15,435 nt of DNA from Sulfurimonas sp. (GTDB lineage Bacteria; Campylobacterota; Campylobacteria; Campylobacterales; Sulfurimonadaceae), in the NCBI GenBank assembly GCA_022712845.1, contig JAFLJV010000060.1, positions 1 to 15,435 on the forward strand, given 5' to 3'. This document shows positions 1-5,323 of this stretch, piece after piece. The notes beneath the pieces were generated by a model that did no database searches, had not been told where the DNA came from, and saw only the letters and a program-made list of their open reading frames with translations. The stretch's first letter is position 1; each line of letters begins with the position of its first letter. A program made the position numbers and the translations under genes.

Positions 1-93
1 TACAACTGCTTTTTCTACATCAAGCCATGCTTGATATTTTGCTTGATAAGTCCATTTTGAACTCATCTCTTCTCTTGAATATCTATCTATCAT
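1..93 (-). CDS. purB: Adenylosuccinate lyase, N-terminal fragment (left edge of window)
   Basis: Only the first 31 codons are inside the window; the gene continues past base 1. The visible peptide begins [14 protein letters not shown] and continues through [12 protein letters not shown]. It has the conserved start of adenylosuccinate lyases: a RYSR-type segment, an exposed Trp, then a helix ending in the WL-VE-A pattern. PurB cleaves SAICAR and adenylosuccinate in cytoplasmic purine synthesis. ATG is at 93-91, preceded by a weak purine-rich stretch (AAGG about ten bases upstream). It is divergent from the pseudouridine synthase gene, with 114 bases between them. As I recall, purB also sits beside an RluA-family gene in Campylobacter jejuni (Cj0023, Cj0022c). 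Identity rests on the short N-terminus alone. Confidence 0.8.
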   Translation of the reverse strand, partial: MIDRYSREEMSSKWTYQAKYQAWLDVEKAVV

Positions 94-207
94 TTATTGG
101 AAGCCTTATAATATTTATATTGTTTTTTTATGCTAGAATTCACATAATTTAAAGTCATTTATTTTACATAATTTTTAGTAAAAAAATGTTTAAACAAGGA
201 AAAGATT
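94..207. promoter_or_regulatory. Divergent promoter region between purB and the pseudouridine synthase gene
   Basis: This short AT-rich gap must carry promoters for both divergent genes. On the plus strand, TATAAT at 107-112 and an extended -10-like TGCTAGAAT at 131-139 are candidates; Campylobacterota sigma-70 promoters rarely show a clear -35 box. On the minus strand TATAAG (110-105) could serve purB. The exact start sites cannot be fixed from sequence. Confidence 0.35.
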
Positions 208-1119
208 TTGCCATTTATTTTAAAGAAAATATTTGTAGAAGAAAAACAAAGAGCTTTTAAATTTCTTGTTAAAGAACTTAAGTATACACAAAAAGAATCT
301 CAACGCTTTATAGCAAAAGGTCGCCTTTTAGTAAATGGCGAAGTTATGAATAAATCTTCACAAGAGATAGAGGGTGAAATAGAATTTATTTATTTTGAAC
401 CAATTACTAGAGGATTAAAACCAACTGCAAAGTATGATGAGTTTGTAGTATTTGATAAACCAAGTGGAGTTCTCATTCATCCTCAAAATAGAAATACACC
501 TTACTCTTTAATAGATGAATTAAAATATCAATTTGGCAGAGATGCAAATATCACTCATAGAATTGATCAAGAGACAAGTGGTTTAGTATTATGCTCAAAA
601 AATAAAAAGAGTGAGCGAAATATCAAAATGATGTTTCAAGAGCGAAATATGAAGAAAAAATATCTAGCACTTGTTCATGGAGAGCTAAAAAATAATATCT
701 CTGTAGAAGTACCACTTTTAAGAAAAGAGGACGAAAGGGCAATAGTAAGGATGCTTGTAAAAGTACATAAAGATGGAAAAAAATCAAAAACGGATATAAA
801 GCCTATAAAATATTTTTTAGATAAAAATATGACACTTATAGAGTGCTCCCCACTCACAGGAAGACAACATCAAATAAGAGTACATATGTTTCATGTGAAA
901 CATCCAATTGTTGGTGATCCGATTTATGGACAAAGTGAAGAGAATGTTATAAAGTTTTTAGATAAAGAGTTAAATAGAAAAAATCGTATAGATAATAGTG
1001 GTGCTTCAAGATTACTTCTTCATGCTAGTGAATTAGAGTTTAATTTATATGGTGAAATTTTTTATATAGAGAGTAATACAGATTTTTTAAAAGTATGTTT
1101 TGAGAGTATGAAATTATAA
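208..1119 (+). CDS. RluA-family RNA pseudouridine synthase with S4 domain (TTG start)
   Basis: This 303-residue enzyme isomerises uridine to pseudouridine in rRNA or tRNA. An S4-like RNA-binding region spans about residues 12-65 (RFIAKGRLLVNG). The catalytic domain follows, with HRIDQETSG at 117-125 holding the catalytic Asp120, KKYLALVHG near 150-158, LTGRQHQIRVH at 216-226 and IVGDPIYG at 234-241. These are the RluA/RluC/RluD signatures, with Ile replacing the usual Leu in HRLD. I chose the TTG at 208 because AAGGA at 196-200 is seven bases upstream; the ATG at 186 opens a different, short frame. Target specificity cannot be assigned. Codons for MFHVKH (227-232) contain a parS-like palindrome, listed separately. 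Confidence 0.9.
   Translation: MPFILKKIFVEEKQRAFKFLVKELKYTQKESQRFIAKGRLLVNGEVMNKSSQEIEGEIEFIYFEPITRGLKPTAKYDEFVVFDKPSGVLIHPQNRNTPYSLIDELKYQFGRDANITHRIDQETSGLVLCSKNKKSERNIKMMFQERNMKKKYLALVHGELKNNISVEVPLLRKEDERAIVRMLVKVHKDGKKSKTDIKPIKYFLDKNMTLIECSPLTGRQHQIRVHMFHVKHPIVGDPIYGQSEENVIKFLDKELNRKNRIDNSGASRLLLHASELEFNLYGEIFYIESNTDFLKVCFESMKL
887..902. other. parS: parS-like ParB-binding site inside the pseudouridine synthase gene
   Basis: TGTTTCATGTGAAACA matches the widely conserved chromosomal parS consensus TGTTTCACGTGAAACA at 15 of 16 positions; the only change is C to T in the central CG. In the gene's frame it spells codons for MFHVKH. ParB dimers load at such sites and spread to organise the origin region. 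A second site, also 15 of 16, lies at 4452-4467. Loss of the central CG could weaken binding, so function is less certain here than for the intergenic copy. Confidence 0.5.
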
Positions 1120-1164
1120 AACCTCTTCTATTCCCCTATGTAGCGAGTAAAACAACATAACTAA

Positions 1165-1173
1165 TGTGAATAA
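1165..1173 (-). other. DnaA-box-like nonamer
   Basis: Exact match to TTATTCACA on the minus strand (TGTGAATAA on plus). This is one base from the Escherichia coli consensus TTATCCACA; the TTCAC core is the form I recall for Campylobacterota DnaA boxes. It is about 190 bases from the tighter cluster, so its part in the cluster is uncertain. Confidence 0.4.
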
Positions 1174-1355
1174 CTTTATATACAATCTAAAAACATTAGG
1201 TTTATGAATATGTCTATATGTTGTCAACCATCTACAAAGCCCTTAAATAGGCACTTTAAGCATAGTATAAGTTAATGAATTTCAGTAAATTTTTATATAA
1301 AATTTCTCTTAAAAGAGAGGTGAATTTTTAAATTTATATGTAACATGACCTTCTT

Positions 1356-1392
1356 TTATTCACAAGTTAGCACAATGTGTGAATAATTCACA
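1356..1392. other. Cluster of three DnaA-box-like nonamers
   Basis: TTATTCACA at 1356-1364 (plus strand), the same nonamer inverted at 1378-1386 (minus strand), and TAATTCACA at 1384-1392 (plus strand, one mismatch, overlapping the second by three bases). Two exact copies and one near copy in 37 bases, next to an AT-rich tract, is the density and arrangement seen in DnaA-binding clusters. Confidence 0.45.
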
Positions 1393-1500
1393 TGTTTATA
1401 AAATATATTAAATTTTTATAGTATTAAATTTTTTTTAAGATTATTATTGAAGATAATTAAGATTATTTTTTTATAAGAAAAGTAGGGTATTATTACATTT
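1393..1500. other. AT-rich tract with three repeated 9-mers (candidate unwinding element)
   Basis: Almost entirely A and T for about 90 bases. AAGATTATT occurs at 1437-1445 and 1459-1467, and AAGATAATT at 1450-1458, the last two directly abutting. AT-rich 9- to 13-mers beside DnaA boxes are the hallmark of the duplex unwinding element in bacterial origins. The tract could also simply be AT-rich intergenic DNA holding promoters, for example TATAAG at 1472-1477 or TATTAT at 1488-1493 on the plus strand. Confidence 0.35.
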
Positions 1501-1502
1501 AT

Positions 1503-1542
1503 AAACGACCTCCCTGGAGTGTTGGTCGTTTTACTTTTTTAT
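1503..1542. terminator. Hairpin terminator, possibly of a short plus-strand RNA
   Basis: AAACGACC (1503-1510) and GGTCGTTT (1524-1531) form an 8-bp stem around a 13-base loop. On the plus strand it is followed by TTACTTTTTT, a good U-tract. Read on the minus strand it lies 18 bases after the stop codon of the 81-residue gene but has only three Ts, so it may work in both directions, better on plus. The loop is C/U-rich (TCCCT). Confidence 0.6.
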
Positions 1543-1548
1543 TACTAT

Positions 1549-1794
1549 CTAAACAGCATTATATCTATTAATAATTTTCTTTACACGATTTTTTAAATTA
1601 CGAAGTGCTTCAACACTCGTTTCACCATCAGCAGTTAAATTTTCAAAACCATCATCAAATTGAGCTTTAGCAATCCAACCAATTTTTTTATGATATTTTA
1701 TTCCAACAAAACGAACATCACCAAAGTGATCTTCACAAAGTGAATATATTCTTTTAATTCTATCAGTATTTGTCTTTTGTTTTTTTTCAACCAT
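1549..1794 (-). CDS. Small conserved-looking protein of unknown function, HicB-like C-terminal pattern
   Basis: This 81-residue, basic, soluble protein has a charged N-terminus (MVEKKQKTNTDRIKRI), then about residues 26-45 predicted as two beta strands (VRFVGIKYH, IGWIAKAQF), and a C-terminal helix beginning GETSVEALRNLKNRV. The strand-strand-helix order and the G-T-EA-N spacing resemble HicB-type antitoxin domains or a partial double-stranded RNA-binding fold, but there is no HicA toxin beside it and no DNA-binding extension, so I do not name it. The start is well supported: AGGAAC sits about nine bases before ATG. It is the most downstream gene of the minus-strand cluster, though a 91-base gap with a palindrome separates it from the microprotein, so it may have its own promoter. 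Confidence 0.7.
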   Translation of the reverse strand: MVEKKQKTNTDRIKRIYSLCEDHFGDVRFVGIKYHKKIGWIAKAQFDDGFENLTADGETSVEALRNLKNRVKKIINRYNAV

Positions 1795-1824
1795 TATCAG
1801 TTCCTAATATGTTAGTTTATATAG

Positions 1825-1841
1825 AGCTAGATAATCTAGCT
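1825..1841. repeat. 17-base palindrome upstream of the 81-residue gene
   Basis: AGCTAGAT and ATCTAGCT are perfect inverted arms around a single central base. As RNA it would fold as a 7-bp stem with a 3-base loop. On the plus strand it is followed by TTCTTTT; on the minus strand no U-tract follows, so it is a poor terminator for the minus-strand genes. It could be an operator for the gene at 1549-1794. Confidence 0.4.
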
Positions 1842-1885
1842 TTCTTTTACAATTTTATCATAAGTAATATTAATATAGTGCTTAC

Positions 1886-1993
1886 TTAGTCTTCTTTTTT
1901 GTCATCACTAGTAGCAGCTTTCATAAAACCGATTATACCAACAGCAAATACTGCTATTAAAAAAATTATTTGAAATATTTCAACGTAACTCAT
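1886..1993 (-). CDS. 35-residue single-pass membrane microprotein overlapping the end of rlmN
   Basis: This short open frame encodes MSYVEIFQ, a hydrophobic segment of about residues 9-24 (IIFLIAVFAVGIIGFM), then a hydrophilic acidic and lysine-rich tail (KAATSDDKKED). It looks like a one-pass inner-membrane peptide. Its ATG at 1993-1991 lies inside the last codons of rlmN in another frame, overlapping by 14 bases. An excellent Shine-Dalgarno, AAAGGAG, sits in the rlmN codons for LKE about ten bases upstream, which suggests translation coupled to rlmN. Function is unknown. The strong ribosome site and the clean membrane-helix-plus-charged-tail design argue against chance. It may assist a membrane complex, but nothing in the sequence says which one. 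Confidence 0.65.
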   Translation of the reverse strand: MSYVEIFQIIFLIAVFAVGIIGFMKAATSDDKKED

Positions 1994-3056
1994 CTTCTGT
2001 CTTCTCCTTTAGTTGACCACAAGCAGCACTGATATCAATGCCCTTAGAATCTCTTATAGTACACAACAACCCATGATTCACTAAATACTCTTGAAAAGCT
2101 ATCATACTAGCCTTTGAAGGTCTATCATAAGTTGTTCCTGGATATGGATTAAAGTATATTAGGTTCACTTTGGCTTTTATACCACTTAAAAGCTTTATAA
2201 GCTTCTTTGCTGAGAGTATATCATCATTCTTATCTTTAATTACTAGGTATTCGAACATAACTCTTTTTCTTGTATCTATAGGAAAACGTTTAACCGCTTC
2301 AATGATAGAAGAGATATTGTGAGCTTTATTCATAGGTATAAGTTCAGTTCTAAGCTTATCATCAACAGCGTGAAGTGATATAGCTATATGAACACCTAAA
2401 TTCATTTCGCCTAATTGGTCAATTTTATTACTTAGTCCGCTTGTAGAGACAGTTTGGCGTTTCCCAGAGATACATAAACCTTCATCTTCTTTAAATATCT
2501 CTATAGCTTTTGCTAGGTTGTCTAAGTTATCAAGAGGCTCACCCATACCCATATAGACTATGTTTATCATTCTGTTATGTTTATGATTATTATCTCTCTT
2601 TAGAGCTACAACTTGAGCAACTATCTCCCCAGCACTTAAATCTCTTGTAAAGCCACCTTTTGCAGTTAAACAAAAAGAACACCCTACTTTGCAGCCTACC
2701 TGAGTTGAAACGCAGATTGTGAACCTGGCTTCTTGAATAACTTCGCCATTATCATCAAATTGAGTATCTTTCATTTTTAGCCATACAGCTTCCATTGTTT
2801 TACCATCTTGCATCTGAAGCAAATACTTGATAGTCCCATCACTAGATTCTTCTTTATTTACTATAGTTAAAGGATTAACAACATATTTTTGAGCTAACTC
2901 TTCTTTTAAAGCTTTAGGGATATTTTTCATATCATCATAAGAGTTTGCATATTGATGATATAACCAACCATATATCTGTTTTACTCTAAAAGCTGGTTTT
3001 ATAAGAGTTAGTAACTCCTTTTGTGTGTAATCAAGAAGTGAAGGTTTTATACTCAT
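1980..3056 (-). CDS. rlmN: 23S rRNA (adenine2503-C2)/tRNA methyltransferase RlmN, radical SAM
   Basis: RlmN methylates C2 of A2503 in 23S rRNA and of A37 in some tRNAs by radical-SAM chemistry. At 358 residues it has the usual family length. The [4Fe-4S] motif CKVGCSFC gives Cys122, Cys126 and Cys129. Glycine-rich MGMGEPL at 170-175 is the SAM-binding GEP motif, and SLHA is near 227-230. The methyl-carrying Cys346 lies in SAACGQL near the C-terminus. The other active-site-region cysteine in CVSTQVGC is Cys115. The start ATG (3056-3054) overlaps the stop of the upstream nucleoside phosphorylase gene as ATGA, with AAGGAG about 12 bases upstream, so the two genes are translationally coupled. Its own 3' end carries the start of the microprotein gene. 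All key residues are present. Confidence 0.97.
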   Translation of the reverse strand: MSIKPSLLDYTQKELLTLIKPAFRVKQIYGWLYHQYANSYDDMKNIPKALKEELAQKYVVNPLTIVNKEESSDGTIKYLLQMQDGKTMEAVWLKMKDTQFDDNGEVIQEARFTICVSTQVGCKVGCSFCLTAKGGFTRDLSAGEIVAQVVALKRDNNHKHNRMINIVYMGMGEPLDNLDNLAKAIEIFKEDEGLCISGKRQTVSTSGLSNKIDQLGEMNLGVHIAISLHAVDDKLRTELIPMNKAHNISSIIEAVKRFPIDTRKRVMFEYLVIKDKNDDILSAKKLIKLLSGIKAKVNLIYFNPYPGTTYDRPSKASMIAFQEYLVNHGLLCTIRDSKGIDISAACGQLKEKTEDELR

Positions 3057-3598
3057 TTACTAGTAAGCTCCTTGATTCTTTTTGTTACATGTTTTGTTAG
3101 AAGTTCTTTAGCTTTTTCATGGTTTTTCATAAAATCTTCATGAGCATTTTTGTTAGTATAGTTAGTTATACAAAAGACTCCACCAGCTGGTATATCAAAC
3201 TCTTGTGCTATTTTTAAAACAGCAAAAAATTCCATATTTTCAATGCCTACACCGAAGTTTAAAAACTTTTTTGTTAGTTCGTCGTTAGTAGATATATAGT
3301 TAGATGAGTTTACTATAACATCTTTTTTTGTATCATCAATGTTAGTAGAAACAACATTATCAAGTGGTGTATATGCATCACTTGATAAAAAAGCTAACTC
3401 TATGTTTGAAGCTGTTTTAGATTCAATAATATCAAATATATTATGCTCTCCATAACTTCCAGCAGAGCCAACAAATAGTAAAAATTCTGGTTTATCAAAC
3501 AAACAAAGTCTTGTAAGGTTCATAGCAGTTTCTATAAGTCCAACTCCCATAGGTTGAGCAAAGTTAAATGTTTCATTATTTCCAGCACATATAATCAT
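3053..3598 (-). CDS. Compact purine nucleoside phosphorylase/nucleosidase family protein (Cj1712-like)
   Basis: This 181-residue cytoplasmic protein has the PNP/MTAN phosphorylase fold signatures: MIICAGNNETFNFAQPMGVG at the start, FVGSAGSYG (42-50) corresponding to the purine-site GTAG-type loop, GIENMEFFAV (118-127) with the ribose-binding Met-Glu pair, and CITNYTN (143-149) where nucleosidases usually have a catalytic Asp (SDxA) but 6-oxopurine phosphorylases have Asn. It is shorter than typical MTAN (about 230 residues) or PNP; the deletion is in the N-terminal half. Substrate is uncertain: MTA, SAH, aminofutalosine, inosine or guanosine are family possibilities, and the Asn leans towards 6-oxopurines. 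ATG has AGGA about 13 bases upstream. It lies 12 bases after hisF and is coupled to rlmN, the order I recall around C. jejuni Cj1712-Cj1713. Confidence 0.8.
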   Translation of the reverse strand: MIICAGNNETFNFAQPMGVGLIETAMNLTRLCLFDKPEFLLFVGSAGSYGEHNIFDIIESKTASNIELAFLSSDAYTPLDNVVSTNIDDTKKDVIVNSSNYISTNDELTKKFLNFGVGIENMEFFAVLKIAQEFDIPAGGVFCITNYTNKNAHEDFMKNHEKAKELLTKHVTKRIKELTSK

Positions 3599-3610
3599 AT
3601 CAATATAATC

Positions 3611-4375
3611 CTAAAGTCTTACAGGAATATTATTATCATGTAAGTAATGTTTTAAATCCATAATATCTATCTCTTTATAGTGAAAAATACTAGCGGCTAG
3701 TGCTGCATCAGCTCCACAATCAAAAGCTTCTTTTATATGTTGCATCGTCCCTGCACCACCACTAGCAATTACAGGAACATTTACAGCTTTACTTATTTGC
3801 TCAGTGATATTTAGCTCAAAACCAGCTTTTGTTCCATCTGCATCCATAGAAGTGAGAAGGATTTCTCCACTACCACGATTAACTACTTCTTTTGCCCATT
3901 CAACTGCATCAATACCAGTATCAATACGACCACCATTTAGGTAAACATTATAGCTATCACCAGTTTTTTTAACATCTATTGCAGTAACAATGCATTGAGA
4001 ACCAAATCTTTTAGCACTCTCATCTATAAGTTCTGGTCTTTTAATCGCAGCCGAGTTTACGCTCACTTTATCACAACCAACATTTAAAAGTTTGTATATA
4101 TCATCTAATTTTCTAATTCCACCACCAACAGTTAATGGTATAAATATCTCACGTGCTACTTGGGCAACTATATCTACTATTGTATCTCGATTATCACTTG
4201 ATGCTGTGATATCTAAAAATGTAATCTCATCAGCACCTTCTTCGTTGTAACGCTTTGCAACTTCTACAGGATCACCAGCATCTCTAAGTCCTACAAAATT
4301 TACACCTTTGACAACACGACCATCTTTTACATCTAAACATGGAATGATTCTTTTAGCGAAATAATTCAAATACAA
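3611..4375 (-). CDS. hisF: Imidazole glycerol phosphate synthase cyclase subunit HisF
   Basis: HisF is the (beta/alpha)8-barrel subunit that, with the HisH glutaminase, converts PRFAR plus ammonia to imidazole glycerol phosphate and AICAR in histidine synthesis. The 254-residue length is typical. [19 protein letters not shown] starts the barrel with the general acid Asp15 (Asp11 in Thermotoga). AIDVKK holds Asp134 (Asp130 equivalent). Phosphate-binding loops are VGGGIR (83-88) and ASGGAGT in the C-terminal half. ATG is preceded by AGAGG at a normal distance and by TATAAT on the minus strand at 4403-4398. It is the promoter-proximal gene of the hisF, phosphorylase, rlmN cluster. hisH and other his genes are not beside it, so the histidine genes are dispersed in this genome. 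Confidence 0.97.
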   Translation of the reverse strand: MYLNYFAKRIIPCLDVKDGRVVKGVNFVGLRDAGDPVEVAKRYNEEGADEITFLDITASSDNRDTIVDIVAQVAREIFIPLTVGGGIRKLDDIYKLLNVGCDKVSVNSAAIKRPELIDESAKRFGSQCIVTAIDVKKTGDSYNVYLNGGRIDTGIDAVEWAKEVVNRGSGEILLTSMDADGTKAGFELNITEQISKAVNVPVIASGGAGTMQHIKEAFDCGADAALAASIFHYKEIDIMDLKHYLHDNNIPVRL

Positions 4376-4397
4376 TGCCTCTTTTAATATTGATATA

Positions 4398-4403
4398 ATT
4401 ATA
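4398..4403 (-). promoter_or_regulatory. Candidate -10 box for the hisF cluster
   Basis: TATAAT on the minus strand in a very AT-rich setting. Transcription would start about 16 bases before the hisF ATG, leaving just enough leader for the AGAGG ribosome site. No convincing -35 element is seen, as usual in this phylum. Confidence 0.5.
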
Positions 4404-4451
4404 CTACTTTTTACTTATACTTGATGTATACCTTAAAACTAAAAAAAGTAT

Positions 4452-4467
4452 CGTTTCACGTGAAACA
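4452..4467. other. parS: parS centromere-like ParB-binding site
   Basis: CGTTTCACGTGAAACA matches the bacterial parS consensus TGTTTCACGTGAAACA at 15 of 16 positions. Only the first base differs; the inner 14 bases form a perfect palindrome. It sits between the divergent hisF and ksgA promoters, outside any gene. Chromosomal ParB (Spo0J) binds parS to load SMC and, with ParA, segregates newly replicated origins; such sites cluster near oriC. The parA and parB genes are not in the window. Confidence 0.8.
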
Positions 4468-4510
4468 AGTAGATATTATTGCTATTATGTAATTATAAGC
4501 AAAGGTATTA

Positions 4511-4516
4511 TATAAT
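4511..4516 (+). promoter_or_regulatory. Candidate -10 box for ksgA-rnj
   Basis: TATAAT ends nine bases before the ksgA ATG, so a transcript from it would have only about three leader bases. TATAAG at 4494-4499 is an alternative that would give a leader of about 20 bases containing the AGG ribosome site. Confidence 0.4.
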
Positions 4517-4525
4517 GCAGGCGAT

Positions 4526-5323
4526 ATGAAAAAAGTTGTAGCAAAAAAGAAGTTCGGACAAAATTTCTTAAAAGATGAGACAGTTTTACAAAAGATTATC
4601 GAAGCGATGCCCAATAATGATAATAAAATCGTTGAAATTGGACCTGGCTTAGGTGATTTAACTAAATATTTAGTAGATGTCAAAAGTGTAGAAGCTTTTG
4701 AGGTTGATACCGATTTGTGTAAACTATTACAAAAAAAGTTTGATAAAGAGATCGAAACCAAGCAACTCCACATAAATTGTGGGGATGTACTTAATGCTTG
4801 GCAGAGTAGCTTAATAGATGAGTCTTATGATTTGGTGGCAAATTTGCCATACTACATAGCGACAAATATAATTCTAAAGGCCCTCGCAGATCCAAAATGT
4901 AAAAATATACTTGTAATGGTACAATTTGAAGTGGCAGAAAAGTTTTGTGCAGAAGCTGGTCAAAAAGTGTTTGGATCTTTGAGTATAATAACTCAAAGTG
5001 CAGGAAATGCGCGAATAATCGTAAAAGTTCCTCCAACTGCATTTGAGCCTCAGCCAAAAATAGACTCTGCAGTTTTTTTAATAGAAAAAAGTAGCGATAG
5101 AAGTGATGAGAATTTTGAGGGTATGCTTAGAGTTGCATTTAAGCAGCCTAGAAAAACTCTTATGAAAAATCTATCTAGTACTTATGAAAAAACTATACTT
5201 CAAGAAATTTTTGACTCATTAGAGTTGGCACAATCAATTCGTCCTCATCAACTCTGCACTTCTGACTATCACCAACTCTATAAAAAAATTAAAAGGAGTT
5301 TGGATGGAAGAGAACATAGGTAA
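4526..5323 (+). CDS. rsmA: 16S rRNA dimethyladenosine transferase KsgA/RsmA
   Basis: This enzyme dimethylates two adjacent adenosines near the 3' end of 16S rRNA during late 30S assembly. The 265-residue protein opens with AKKKFGQNFLKD (6-17), typical of the family. It has the SAM-binding motif VEIGPGLGDLT (36-46), acidic motif II around FEVDTDL, and the catalytic motif IV NLPYY (106-110). The C-terminal PPTAFEPQPKIDSAV segment is also a family signature. The start ATG has AGGCG just upstream. Its last 20 bases overlap the start of rnj, and the rnj ribosome site is inside ksgA, so translation is probably coupled. The ksgA-rnj pairing is shared with Helicobacter pylori and Campylobacter jejuni as I recall. 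All motifs are intact. The older gene name is ksgA. Confidence 0.97.
   Translation: MKKVVAKKKFGQNFLKDETVLQKIIEAMPNNDNKIVEIGPGLGDLTKYLVDVKSVEAFEVDTDLCKLLQKKFDKEIETKQLHINCGDVLNAWQSSLIDESYDLVANLPYYIATNIILKALADPKCKNILVMVQFEVAEKFCAEAGQKVFGSLSIITQSAGNARIIVKVPPTAFEPQPKIDSAVFLIEKSSDRSDENFEGMLRVAFKQPRKTLMKNLSSTYEKTILQEIFDSLELAQSIRPHQLCTSDYHQLYKKIKRSLDGREHR

Larger units (their letters stand above)
1120..1548. other. Gene-free stretch of 429 bases with possible replication-origin features
   Basis: I see no credible protein gene, tRNA or rRNA here. It holds four DnaA-box-like nonamers (1165-1173, 1356-1364, 1378-1386, 1384-1392), an AT-rich tract with three AAGATWATT 9-mers (1437-1467), an inverted repeat CTTAAA-N7-TTTAAG at 1242-1260, a small hairpin TCTCT-TAAA-AGAGA at 1305-1318 flanked by complementary AT stretches, and a strong hairpin at 1503-1531. 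Nonamers next to an AT-rich repeat tract are typical of bacterial oriC regions, but no dnaA gene is in the window, so oriC itself, a DnaA-titration site or coincidence are all possible. Confidence 0.4.

Noticed and set aside
186..260. ATG at 186 as the start of the pseudouridine synthase gene
   Set aside because: It is in a different frame and ends after 24 codons; the TTG at 208 gives the family N-terminus with a good ribosome site.
1204..1275. 23-residue plus-strand open frame in the gene-free stretch
   Set aside because: Weak ribosome site, no recognisable features, and composition typical of random AT-rich DNA.
1299..1330. Hairpin near 1305-1318 as terminator of the pseudouridine synthase gene
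   Set aside because: It lies about 190 bases after the stop, its GC-containing stem is only five pairs, and no clean U-tract follows.
4791..5057. 88-codon minus-strand frame inside ksgA
   Set aside because: Shadow of a well-supported gene on the opposite strand; no family resemblance.
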